From an uncultured Methylobacillus sp. (lineage in GTDB: Bacteria; Pseudomonadota; Gammaproteobacteria; Burkholderiales; Methylophilaceae): a stretch of DNA of 53,237 bases. The position numbers and the translations under genes are program-made. Location of the stretch: contig CAIJXJ010000006.1 of the NCBI GenBank assembly GCA_903824575.1, positions 1 to 53,237 of the forward strand, given 5' to 3'. Within the stretch, counting starts at the first letter, position 1, and every line of letters starts with the position of its first letter. Positions 9,295 to 18,500 of the stretch are shown piece after piece. Below the pieces are notes generated by a model. It did not search any database and was not told the origin of the DNA. It saw only the letters and a list, made by a program, of their open reading frames with translations.

Positions 9295-9657
9295 ATGCAA
9301 AAGCTCGATGACCGTGCACTGGCTTACGTGGCTGAATATTTCAAGGCGCTGGGTGAGCCCATGCGTTTAAAATTACTTCACTCGTTGCAGGATGGAGAAA
9401 AAAGTGTTGGAGAACTGACCGAGATTTCAGCTTGCTCACAAGCGAACGTTTCCAAGCATCTGTCATTACTTGCAAAAATTGGTTTAGTGAAGAGGGATAC
9501 GCTTGGGACCAGCGCCTACTACCGTATATCGGATCCCAGCATTTACGATCTTTGCGAATTAGTCTGCGGTCATATTGGCAACAAAATGGCGGCTGAAGCG
9601 GAGGTCAATGCCCTGTTTATGGCATCCAAAACGGAAGTTGGTACTACATCTTCTTGA
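9295..9657 (+). CDS. ArsR-family winged-helix repressor
   Basis: A 120-residue ArsR/SmtB-type metalloregulator-like repressor. The winged helix covers about residues 15-80, with recognition helix SQANVSKHLSLLAK (48-61) and wing GTSAYYRI. Cysteines are C47, just before the recognition helix, and C87/C91 in the C-terminal helix (LCELVCG). These could form a metal or thiol sensor, but they do not match the ELCVCDL box of ArsR/CadC or the Cys pair positions of SqrR/BigR. The start is the ATG at 9295, with GGAG 6 nt upstream; a TTG 12 bp earlier is less likely. It is divergent from the RND operon, which it probably represses. The last codons and stop fall inside the left edge of a dispersed repeat. 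Confidence 0.9.
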   Translation: MQKLDDRALAYVAEYFKALGEPMRLKLLHSLQDGEKSVGELTEISACSQANVSKHLSLLAKIGLVKRDTLGTSAYYRISDPSIYDLCELVCGHIGNKMAAEAEVNALFMASKTEVGTTSS

Positions 9658-9746
9658 TTAGCAATGAACGTCAGCCAAAAGACTGACGTAACCTGAAAAC
9701 TTGTCATTCCGGGGCTACCTGTCAGGGCAGAACCCAGAATCCAGGG
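9651..9746. repeat. Dispersed intergenic repeat, copy A
   Basis: About 96 bp matching 24009-24104 in the same orientation without gaps, with roughly 14 mismatches by eye (about 85% identity). It contains a perfect stem ACGTCAG/CTGACGT (9668-9674, 9683-9689), which lies just after the arsR stop and may act as its 3' hairpin. A second imperfect stem ATTCCGGG/CCCAGAAT is at 9706-9713 and 9733-9740. The ATTCC...GGAAT core resembles widespread short extragenic palindromic repeats of Proteobacteria (such as neisserial dRS3-type elements), but I cannot assign it to a named family. Confidence 0.75.
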
Positions 9747-9882
9747 AATTTTGGTCGATGGCGTTCAGCTCTTACTTCCTCTGCCTGCATTGCCCTTCAA
9801 TCGGTGCCACTCAATTGGGCTTGTACAGTATTCATGACGACCGTCATAATGATGCAATTTGTCATGGATCTCAGCCAAACCG

Positions 9883-12342
9883 ATGACTACACTTGACCTT
9901 AACCAGGCGTCTGCGCTGCAAGCAATGGATCAGGCCATACAGCAAGCCTTTGCCCATCATCAGGCAGGTGAATTGCGTGAGGCGGAGCAGATCTATCGTT
10001 CCGTTCTTCAAACTCAGCCCAACCATCCTGACGTCAACCACAACCTCGGCGTGATCGCCGTGCAAGTCGGTCAGCCGGCGGCCGGTCTGCCACATTTCAA
10101 GGCTGCCCTGGAAGCCAATCCATTGCCTGGGCAGTACTGGCTGAGTTACATCGATACCCTGATCAGGACCGGACAAAGCGCTATTGCCAGGGAGGTTCTG
10201 GAGCAGGGTCGGCAGCATGGATTGAACAGCGAGGCGATCGAGGCGCTGGAGTTGGAACTGAAAAAAAATGCCGTGAACGAACCCAGCCAGCAGGAAGCTG
10301 AAGCACTGGTGGCGTTGTTCACGGATAAGCGCTATGCGGAAGCCTCCGCGCTAGCCCGTGCAATGACGGAGCGCTTTCCTCTATACGGCCTCGGCTGGAA
10401 GATTCTGGGTGCGGTGTTCAGGCAGGCGGGGCAGGATGCCGAGGCTTTGACCTTCCTGCAAACCGCTGCCAAATTGTCTCCGGGGGATGTCGGTCTGCAC
10501 AATAATCTGGGGCGGGTTCTGCATAAACTGGGTCGGTTGCCCGAAGCTGCGGCTAGCTACCGTCAGGCCCTCCAGGCCAAGCCGGATTATGCCGAGGCTT
10601 GCTACAACCTGGGTGTTACCCTTCAGATGCAGGGGCAATTCACCGAGGCAGAGGCCAGCTATCGGAGAGCGATTCGGTATAGGCCGGACTACGCCGAGGC
10701 ACACAGCAACCTGGGATCTACGCTGCAGAGCCTGAAGCAATACGCCGATGCCGAGGCCAGCTATCGGCAGGCGACGCAAATTAATCCTGAATATGCCGGG
10801 GCACACAGTAATCTGGGCGTCATCCTCCATCAATTGGGACAACCGGCTACGGCCGCAGCAAGTTACCAGCGTGCGATCGAGATTCGGCCGGATTATGCCG
10901 AGGCGCACTACAATCTGGGCAAAGCCTTGATCGATCTGGGTCAATTCGATGAAGCTGTTGCCAGCTATCAACAGGCACTGTCAATCGATCCGGACTTTTC
11001 AGAAGCGCACTACAATCTGGGCAAAGCGTTAAAAAATCTCGGGCTATTCAACGCAGCGATCGCCAGCTACCGGCAGGCGCTGGCGCTAAAACCAGATTAC
11101 ATCGATGCGCATGACAATCTGTTATTGACCCTCAATTACCTTGATCATCAGGCATCCTCTCATGGCTTGGCGCAGGCTCGCCAGTTTGGTCTGGTCATTG
11201 CGAACAAGGTCAAGACACGGTTTACGGCCTGGCAATGTCAGGCGCAACCAAAACGCCTGCGCGTTGGACTGGTGTCTGGAGATTTGCGTAATCATGTCGT
11301 CGGCTATTTTCTGGAAGGATTGCTGGCGCATATCGATCCGGCGCGCATTGAACTGATTGCCTACGCAACCAACCCGATAGAAGACGACCTCAGTGCGCGC
11401 ATCCGGCCCTGTTTTTCTGCCTGGCGGCATTTGTTCGAGCAAACCGATACAGACGCCGCTGCTCTGATCCATGCAGATGGCGTGCATGTGCTGCTGGATC
11501 TTTCCGGCCACACCCGGCATAACCGCCTGCCAGTGTTTGCCTGGAAGCCGGCCCCGGTGCAGGCCAGTTGGCTGGGCTATTTCGCCACCACCGGCGTGTC
11601 GGAAATGGACTATTTATTGGCAGATGAAGTGAGCGTGCCACCGGAGCGGCAGGATCAATTCACTGAAACCATTCGCTATCTGCCTGACGCACGTCTTTGT
11701 TTCACGCCGCCCAGGCTATCCGTTGCGGTGACGCCGTTGCCGGCATTATCGACCGGGCGAATCACCTTTGCCTGTTTTCAGGATTTCCCCAAGGTCGGGG
11801 ACGAGGTGCTTGTGTTGTGGGGAAAGATTTTTGCGGCCGTTCCCAAGGCGCGATTGCGCTTGCAGTGCAAACTGCTGGGCAATCAAACCCAAGTTGAAAG
11901 GATGTTTCAGCGTTTGCAAGTGCACGGCATTGACAGGGCACGCGTTGAAATCCTCGGCGCGGTTCCACGCGAAGCTTATTTGGCAGCCCATGCCAAAGTG
12001 GATGTGATCCTGGATACCTTCCCTTATCCGGGTGGCACCACCACCTGTGAGGCACTGTGGATGGGTGTGCCAACCTTGACGCTGGCCGGTGACACCCTGC
12101 TGTCGAGGCAAGGCGCCAGCTTGATCAGGGCGGCGGGACTTGGGGAATGGGTGGCGGACAGCCGGGAAGATTACATCGCCAAGGCCGTCGCATTCTCCAA
12201 TGACTTGCCCGGCTTGGCGGCCCTCAGGGCCAGCCTGAGGCAACGGGTGTTAGCATCGCCATTATTCGACGCTCCACGCTTTGCACGGAATTTCGAAGCT
12301 GCATTGTGGAGCATGAGTGGGTATGCCTCGCCTGAATCCTGA
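9883..12342 (+). CDS. TPR protein with O-GlcNAc transferase (SPINDLY-like, GT41) domain
   Basis: About 819 residues. The N-terminal half is a superhelix of TPR units (34-residue repeats such as PDYAEAHYNLGKAL, at least eight recognisable between about 155 and 415). The C-terminal half is a GT41-type glycosyltransferase: VHVLLDLSGHTRHNRL, VQASWLGYFATTG, and DVILDTFPYPGGTTTCEALWMGVP, the nucleotide-sugar binding region. Such proteins attach GlcNAc or another sugar to Ser/Thr of target proteins, or act in surface glycosylation; the target here is unknown. The start is the ATG at 9883; a TTG 24 bp upstream is in frame but no clear ribosome site decides. It is monocistronic, between arsR and thiD. 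Confidence 0.88.
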   Translation: MTTLDLNQASALQAMDQAIQQAFAHHQAGELREAEQIYRSVLQTQPNHPDVNHNLGVIAVQVGQPAAGLPHFKAALEANPLPGQYWLSYIDTLIRTGQSAIAREVLEQGRQHGLNSEAIEALELELKKNAVNEPSQQEAEALVALFTDKRYAEASALARAMTERFPLYGLGWKILGAVFRQAGQDAEALTFLQTAAKLSPGDVGLHNNLGRVLHKLGRLPEAAASYRQALQAKPDYAEACYNLGVTLQMQGQFTEAEASYRRAIRYRPDYAEAHSNLGSTLQSLKQYADAEASYRQATQINPEYAGAHSNLGVILHQLGQPATAAASYQRAIEIRPDYAEAHYNLGKALIDLGQFDEAVASYQQALSIDPDFSEAHYNLGKALKNLGLFNAAIASYRQALALKPDYIDAHDNLLLTLNYLDHQASSHGLAQARQFGLVIANKVKTRFTAWQCQAQPKRLRVGLVSGDLRNHVVGYFLEGLLAHIDPARIELIAYATNPIEDDLSARIRPCFSAWRHLFEQTDTDAAALIHADGVHVLLDLSGHTRHNRLPVFAWKPAPVQASWLGYFATTGVSEMDYLLADEVSVPPERQDQFTETIRYLPDARLCFTPPRLSVAVTPLPALSTGRITFACFQDFPKVGDEVLVLWGKIFAAVPKARLRLQCKLLGNQTQVERMFQRLQVHGIDRARVEILGAVPREAYLAAHAKVDVILDTFPYPGGTTTCEALWMGVPTLTLAGDTLLSRQGASLIRAAGLGEWVADSREDYIAKAVAFSNDLPGLAALRASLRQRVLASPLFDAPRFARNFEAALWSMSGYASPES

Positions 12343-12631
12343 ACGCTATCCGTGAAAGAATAATGCAGTGTAAAGTTTGATGTGGCGGAGGCAGCGCGGG
12401 AACCTATGTGGCCATTGGGCATTCGCGTATAATCTGCAAAAAAATCCAGTTCAAACTGCCGAATCCGCCAGATAAAGGCTTGATGTCAGTTGCATCAAGG
12501 TTAATCACCTGTCGGATGACCAGGGACACTTTTTCGTAACTTATGAACCAGCCTGGCATGCTGGCGGTTCAATTGAAAACTTGGGTCAGATCCACTTCCC
12601 CCAGGCCTGTTGGCCAGATTGGCATGCACCG

Positions 12632-13486
12632 ATGACACAAATAGCGCCTACCCCACCCCTGGTCCTTACCTTTTCTGCCACCGACCCCAGCGGCGGAGCG
12701 GGCTTGCAGGCTGATCTGCTGACGCTGTCGAGCATCGGCTGTCACGCGCTGACCGTGGTTACCGGCATCACCGTGCAGGACACGGTGGGCGTTGATGCCG
12801 TGCTGGCGCTGGAGGCTGACTGGGTAGATGAGCAGGCACGCGCGGTACTGGAAGACATGCAGGTCGCCGCATTCAAGCTGGGCATGCTGGCCAGTGTGGA
12901 AAACGTCGCTGTGATCGCCGAGATCGTGGCGGACTACCCTGATGTTCCCCTTTTGATCGATCCCATTCTGAGCTCCGGTCGGGGTGACGAATTGTCCAGT
13001 GATGACATTCAGGATGCCATGATCGAACTGTTGTTTCCGCAGGCCACCCTGATTACCCCAAACAGCCTGGAAGCGCGCCGCTTGGCTTTTTCCGATGATA
13101 GCGAGGAAGACGAAGAGAATGCCACGCTGGATGAATGCGCTGCGCGCCTGCTGGAAATGGGCTGCGAATACGTGCTCATCACCGGTACCCACGAGCGTGG
13201 TCCGGAAGTCATCAACACGCTGTATGGCAACAACGGCCTGGCGCGGGCCTACAGTTGGGAGCGTCTGCCAGGGAGTTATCACGGCTCCGGTTGCACCCTG
13301 ACCTCGGCCATTGCCGCCTGCCTCGCCCATGGCTTGTCGATGGAAGAAGCGGTGGCAGAGGCGCAGGAATTTACATGGCAGACGCTGAAGGCGGGATTTC
13401 GTCCCGGCATGGGCCAGTACATTCCGGACCGCATGTTCTGGGCGCGAGAAGAAGACGAAGGCGCCGGGGATGAAAGCCAGGCTTAG
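12632..13486 (+). CDS. thiD: Hydroxymethylpyrimidine / phosphomethylpyrimidine kinase
   Basis: A ribokinase-fold kinase of 284 residues that phosphorylates HMP and HMP-P to HMP-PP for thiamine synthesis (family knowledge). The N-terminal substrate motif SATDPSGGAGLQADL is clear. The anion-hole/catalytic motif near the C-terminus reads YHGSGCTLTSA, with Ser in place of the common Thr in GTGC, which is tolerated. An acidic insert (DDSEEDEEN, about 157-165) is unusual. The start is the ATG at 12632; an in-frame TTG at 12581 gives an unlikely extension. It overlaps thiE by 17 bp, so translation is coupled. No TPP riboswitch was recognised in the 289-bp upstream gap. A lone TATAAT at 12428-12433 could be its -10. 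Confidence 0.93.
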   Translation: MTQIAPTPPLVLTFSATDPSGGAGLQADLLTLSSIGCHALTVVTGITVQDTVGVDAVLALEADWVDEQARAVLEDMQVAAFKLGMLASVENVAVIAEIVADYPDVPLLIDPILSSGRGDELSSDDIQDAMIELLFPQATLITPNSLEARRLAFSDDSEEDEENATLDECAARLLEMGCEYVLITGTHERGPEVINTLYGNNGLARAYSWERLPGSYHGSGCTLTSAIAACLAHGLSMEEAVAEAQEFTWQTLKAGFRPGMGQYIPDRMFWAREEDEGAGDESQA

Positions 13487-14117
13487 CGGTCTGTACGCAG
13501 TTACACCGGACCTCAACGACACCACGCGCCTGCTTGAAGTGGTTGAGGCTGCCCTGCGGGGGGGCGCCTCGTTGCTGCAATACCGCAATAAGCTGGCGAC
13601 TGAGGATTTGCGCCTGGAGCAGGCGTCTGCCTTGCTGAACCTGTGCCGGCACCATGCTGTGCCCCTCATCATTAATGACTTCCCCGAACTTTGCAGCGCA
13701 GTAGATGCTGATGGCGTGCACCTAGGCGGCACCGATGGCGAGATTGCCGTCGCACGAGCGCAACTGGGTTCAGACAAGATCATTGGCCTGTCCTGTTATG
13801 ATCGCCTTGATCTGGCCGTCGCAGCCAGGCACGCCGGAGCTGATTATGTGGCTTTTGGCAGCTGTTTCGGCTCGAATACCAAGCCGGAGGCTGTGAACGC
13901 ATCGCTTGAACTGTTCGGACAAGCGCGCCACCGGATGGATCTGCCCATGGTTGCCATCGGCGGCATCACCGCACAGAATGGGAAGCTTGCAATCGATGCC
14001 GGTGCAGATGCGCTGGCGGTGATCGCTGCCCTGTTTGACGTGCCGGATGTGCAACAAGCGGCGCAAACTTTCTCCAACCTGTTTATTCAAGAACCACGCG
14101 AGCTAAATCCATCATGA
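13470..14117 (+). CDS. thiE: Thiamine-phosphate synthase
   Basis: A TIM-barrel enzyme of 215 residues joining HMP-PP and thiazole phosphate to thiamine phosphate. Recognisable motifs: LLQYRNK (QYR pyrophosphate site, about 35-41), LIINDF (67-72), DGVHLGG (80-86), [20 protein letters not shown] and IGGIT (phosphate loop). The family usually reads GPIFPTxTK where this one reads GSCFGSNTK, a modest variation. It begins inside the end of thiD and ends in an ATGA overlap with hemL, so thiD-thiE-hemL form one tight operon linking cofactor and tetrapyrrole synthesis. Confidence 0.93.
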   Translation: MKARLSGLYAVTPDLNDTTRLLEVVEAALRGGASLLQYRNKLATEDLRLEQASALLNLCRHHAVPLIINDFPELCSAVDADGVHLGGTDGEIAVARAQLGSDKIIGLSCYDRLDLAVAARHAGADYVAFGSCFGSNTKPEAVNASLELFGQARHRMDLPMVAIGGITAQNGKLAIDAGADALAVIAALFDVPDVQQAAQTFSNLFIQEPRELNPS

Positions 14118-15388
14118 GCCACAACGAGCAGTTGTTCGAACGATCCCTGAAACTCATCCCCGGCGGCGTCAATTCACCGGTCCGCGCCTTCCGTTCGGTG
14201 GGCGGCACGCCTGTTTTCATCAAGCGCGGCCATGGCGCCTACGTGTGGGATGAAGATGACAAACAGTACATTGACTATGTGGGTTCCTGGGGGCCGATGA
14301 TCCTGGGTCACGCCCATTCGGCCGTAATCAGTGCGGTCAAGCAGGCCGCTGAGAACAGTCTTTCATTTGGCGCACCGACCGCACGTGAGCTCGAAATGGC
14401 GGAGCTGTTGATCCGCCTGGTGCCGAGCATGGAGCAGGTGCGCCTGGTCAGTTCCGGCACCGAGGCAACCATGAGCGCAATTCGCCTGGCGCGCGGCTTT
14501 ACCAACCGCAGCAAGATCCTTAAATTTGAAGGCTGCTACCATGGTCACGCCGACGCGCTATTGGTCAAGGCCGGCTCCGGCGCGCTCACCTTCGGTCAAC
14601 CGAGCTCTGCCGGCGTGCCGCCGGAAGTTGCCGCTCACACCTTGACGCTGGCTTATAACGACAGCCAGGCGGTCGAAGACCTGTTCGCCAAAATCGGCGA
14701 TGAAATCGCCTGCATCATTGTCGAGCCGGTCGCCGGTAACATGAACCTGATCGCGCCGGCGCCGGGGTTCCTGGAAACGCTGCGTGCGGAATGTTCACGT
14801 CATGGCGCGGTATTGATCTTCGACGAGGTGATGACTGGTTTTCGCGTTGCCCTGGGCGGCGCGCAGGCGCTGTATGGCATCCGTCCCGATTTGACGACGC
14901 TGGGCAAGGTCATCGGTGGCGGTTTGCCGGTGGGAGCGTTTGGCGGTCGTGCCGACATCATGGCTTGCCTTGCGCCCGTTGGCCCGGTTTATCAGGCCGG
15001 TACACTCTCAGGCAACCCGGTAGCGGTGGCGGCAGGGCTCACCACCTTGCAACTGGTACAACAGCCGGGCTTCTATGAGCACCTGGCCGCACGCACCCGC
15101 CAATTTGTCGAAGGCCTGTGCGCCGTTGCCCGCGATCAGGGCGTCAACCTCAGCGCGCAAAGTGTTGGTGGCATGTTTGGCGTGTACTTCAGTGAAAAAA
15201 TTCCGACCAGCTATGCCGAGGTGATGCAATGCGACAAGGAGGCGTTCAACCGTTTCTTTCACGCCATGCTGGATGAGGGCATCTATCTTGCACCTTCGGC
15301 GTTCGAAGCCGGATTTGTCTCGGCCTCCCACGGCGAGGACGAAATTGCCAAGACGCTGGAAGCCGCCAGGCACGCGCTCGGCCGTTAA
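14114..15388 (+). CDS. hemL: Glutamate-1-semialdehyde 2,1-aminomutase
   Basis: A 424-residue PLP enzyme (aminotransferase class III) making 5-aminolevulinate from glutamate-1-semialdehyde, the last step of the C5 pathway. The PLP lysine is K265 in [18 protein letters not shown], preceded by the FDEVMTGFR aspartate motif (about 237-245). The N-terminal [11 protein letters not shown] and [15 protein letters not shown] are diagnostic. Length is normal. The start ATG overlaps the thiE stop as ATGA. With hemE, hemC, hemD, hemX and hemY also in the window, this segment carries much of the heme pathway, split over three clusters. Confidence 0.97.
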   Translation: MSHNEQLFERSLKLIPGGVNSPVRAFRSVGGTPVFIKRGHGAYVWDEDDKQYIDYVGSWGPMILGHAHSAVISAVKQAAENSLSFGAPTARELEMAELLIRLVPSMEQVRLVSSGTEATMSAIRLARGFTNRSKILKFEGCYHGHADALLVKAGSGALTFGQPSSAGVPPEVAAHTLTLAYNDSQAVEDLFAKIGDEIACIIVEPVAGNMNLIAPAPGFLETLRAECSRHGAVLIFDEVMTGFRVALGGAQALYGIRPDLTTLGKVIGGGLPVGAFGGRADIMACLAPVGPVYQAGTLSGNPVAVAAGLTTLQLVQQPGFYEHLAARTRQFVEGLCAVARDQGVNLSAQSVGGMFGVYFSEKIPTSYAEVMQCDKEAFNRFFHAMLDEGIYLAPSAFEAGFVSASHGEDEIAKTLEAARHALGR

Positions 15389-15397
15389 GCCTTTGCC

Positions 15398-15426
15398 TTG
15401 ACATGGTTGAATTACACCCCTATTGC
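15398..15426 (+). promoter_or_regulatory. Possible sigma70 promoter for gltBD
   Basis: A perfect TTGACA at 15398-15403 is followed after 17 bp by TATTGC, a weak -10 (three of six consensus bases). It sits just after hemL and about 110-130 bp before the likely gltB start, leaving room for a leader. The prediction is from hexamers only. Confidence 0.3.
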
Positions 15427-15534
15427 GGGTAATATTCCGCGGTTTCACTATTAAATGTGCATTGTTGCGCAAGGGCGCAGCACGCGGATGGCAGACACCC
15501 TCGGTTTGCTTTCCTCGACATGGCGAGACGAGGG

Positions 15535-18500
15535 ATGGATAAGGCGATGGCAATGCCAGCAAGACAAGGTTTATACGATCCGGCAAACGAGAAAGATGCG
15601 TGCGGGGTTGGCTTTGTAGCACATATCAAGGGACACAAAAGCCACGACATCGTGGCGAAGGGTCTTGAGATCCTGCGCAACCTGACCCACCGTGGGGCGA
15701 CCGGTTACGACCCCAAGCTGGGTGACGGCGCCGGCATGCTGATTCAATTGCCTGATGCTTTCCTGCGTCAGGCCGCCGCCAAACTTGATATCACCTTACC
15801 CGTTGTCGGTAACTATGCCTGTGGCATGGTGTTCCTGCCACAATCCGTCAACGGTCGTGCGGCCTGCGAATCGGCCATTGCCCGTATCGTGCTGGAAGAA
15901 GGCCAGAGCGTCCTCGGATGGCGCGATGTGCCTCGCGACAACCGAAATATCGCCGCTGCCGCCCGCGCCATCGAACCGGTCATGCGTCAGGTCTTTATAG
16001 CGAGTGGCGCCACCGATCAGGTCGCATTCGAGCGCAAGCTGTTCGTCATCCGTAAACGCGTAGAGCATGAGGTCCGCTCACTAAAACTGGAAGACCGCGA
16101 ACAATTCTATATTCCATCCCTGTCGAGCCGCACCTTGGTCTACAAGGGCATGCTGCTGGCGGAAGAGGTCGGTACTTATTACCAGGACTTGCAGGATCCC
16201 TCCATGGTGTCGGCGCTGGCGCTGGTGCACCAGCGTTTTTCCACCAATACTTTTCCAGCCTGGGACCTGGCTCATCCGTTCCGCATGATTGCGCACAATG
16301 GCGAAATCAACACCATGCGCGGTAACGTCAACTGGATGGCGGCACGTCACGAGGCAATGAAGTCCGCGATGCTGGGCGATGACCTGGAGAAGTTGTGGCC
16401 GCTGATCTCGGAAGGCCAGTCTGACTCGGCCTGCTTCGACAACGCGCTGGAATTACTGGTGGCTGGTGGTTATTCCCTGCCCCACGCCATGATGATGTTG
16501 ATCCCGGAAGCCTGGGCCGGCAATCCGCTGATGACTAGCGATCGTCGTGCCTTCTACGAATATCATGCCGCGCTGATGGAACCATGGGACGGCCCCGCTG
16601 CCGTGGCCTTCACCGATGGCCGCATGATAGGCGCGACCCTGGATCGTAACGGCCTGCGCCCGGCGCGCTATCTGATTACCGACGACGATTACGTCATGAT
16701 GGCATCCGAAATGGGCGTCCTGACCTTCCCGGAGGAAAAGATTGTCAAGAAGTGGCGCCTGGAGCCGGGCAAGATGTTCCTGATCGACCTGGAAGCCGGT
16801 CGCATTGTTGACGATATTGAGATCAAGCAGCAATTGGCAGAGGCCAAGCCTTACCAGCAATGGATCAAGGAGTCACGCTACCTTCTGGGCGATCTGGCCG
16901 GGACTGAAGGGAATCTGGAGCTCAAGGCCGAACTACTCGATGTGCAGCAGGCCTTCGGCTATACGCAGGAAGACCTCAAGTTCATCCTGCTGCCGATGGC
17001 AACTAACGGCGAAGAAGCCACCGGTTCCATGGGCACCGATAGCGCTCTGCCGGTGCTGTCCGATAAATCCAAGCCTTTGTATAACTACTTCCAGCAGTTG
17101 TTCGCACAGGTGACCAACCCGCCGATCGACCCGATTCGCGAGGAACTGGTGATGTCGCTGGTGACTTTTATCGGCCCTAAGCCAAATCTGTTGGGGCTTG
17201 ACGAAACCGGACCGCGTCTGGAGGCCAGCCAGCCGGTGCTGACGCCAGATGAGCTGGCGCAGCTCAAGAATATTGCAGGCCTCACCGAAAATCGTTTCAG
17301 GGCCATGGTGGCCGACATCACCTACCCCGCCACCTTGGGCGTGAAAGGCATGCGGGATGCCATTGCCGCGCTGTGCCAGGCGGCGGAGGCATCGGTGCAG
17401 GACGGCAATAATGTGCTGATCCTGTCCGACCGGAACTTGAGCCGGGACAGCATCGCCATTCCAGCGCTGCTGGCGACTGCCGCTGTGCACCATCATCTGG
17501 TCAAGGCGGGTCTGCGCACCAGCACCGGCCTCGTGGTTGACACTGGCTCGGCACGCGAAGTCCATCATTTTGCCCTGCTGGCAGGTTATGGGGCGGAGGC
17601 CGTTTGCCCGTGGCTGGCGTTCGAAACCGTCAAGGGTTTCAATCTGGCGGACCCTTATTTGGCGCAGAAAAACTTCGTCAAGGCCATCGGCAAGGGTCTT
17701 TACAAGGTCATGTCCAAGATGGGGATTTCTACCTACCAGTCTTATTGCGGCGCCCAGATTTTCGATGCGGTAGGCCTTAATTCAGCCTTCATTGCAGAAT
17801 ACTTCCCCGGCACCTCCAGCAATGTCGAAGGCATAGGACTCATCCAGGTGGCAGAAGAGTCGCTGCGCATGCATAACGGTGCATTCGGCCATGACCCGGT
17901 GTTGGCAGCGGCTCTGGATGCGGGCGGCGATTATGCCTTCCGAGTGCGCGGTGAGCAACATATGTGGACGCCGGATTCGATCGCCAAACTGCAACACGCC
18001 ACTCGCACCAATCAGTATGAAACTTACAAGGAATACGCCAAGCTCATCAACGACCAGAGTCGCCGTCACCTGACCTTGCGCGGCCTGTTCAAGATCAGGT
18101 CGGCGGGCGCCCCGGTACCGCTGGAAGAAGTGGAATCTGCCAAGGATATCGTCACGCGCTTCGCCACCGGCGCCATGTCGCTGGGGTCGATTTCGACCGA
18201 GGCGCATACCGTGCTGGCCATCGCCATGAATCGCATCGGCGGCAAGTCCAACACCGGCGAAGGCGGCGAAGATTCAAGGCGTTTCCAGCCGGTGGATAAA
18301 GCGACCACCCTGGCCGACCTGATTGGAGCGTCCCGCATCGAGAGCAACATTCCGCTTCTTGCTGGCGACTCCATGCGCTCCAAGATCAAGCAGGTGGCCT
18401 CCGGGCGCTTCGGCGTGACGGCGGAATATCTGGCTAATGCCGATCAGATCCAGATCAAGATGGCGCAGGGTGCCAAGCCCGGCGAGGGCGGTCAGTTGCC

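Noticed and set aside
9701-9886. 61-codon plus-strand ORF after arsR
   Set aside because: It starts inside the dispersed repeat and has no ribosome site or recognisable composition.
10381-10971. Minus-strand open frame of 196 codons with repeating pattern
   Set aside because: Its apparent repeats are the complement of the TPR codons; no ribosome site or family signal.
12343-12631. Possible TPP riboswitch before thiD
   Set aside because: The conserved CTGAGA and ACCTGA-type blocks of the Thi box were not found.
12569-13783. Long minus-strand open frame (404 codons) opposite thiD-thiE
   Set aside because: It is antisense to two clear enzymes, has no domain-like sequence and reflects high-GC codon bias of the real genes.
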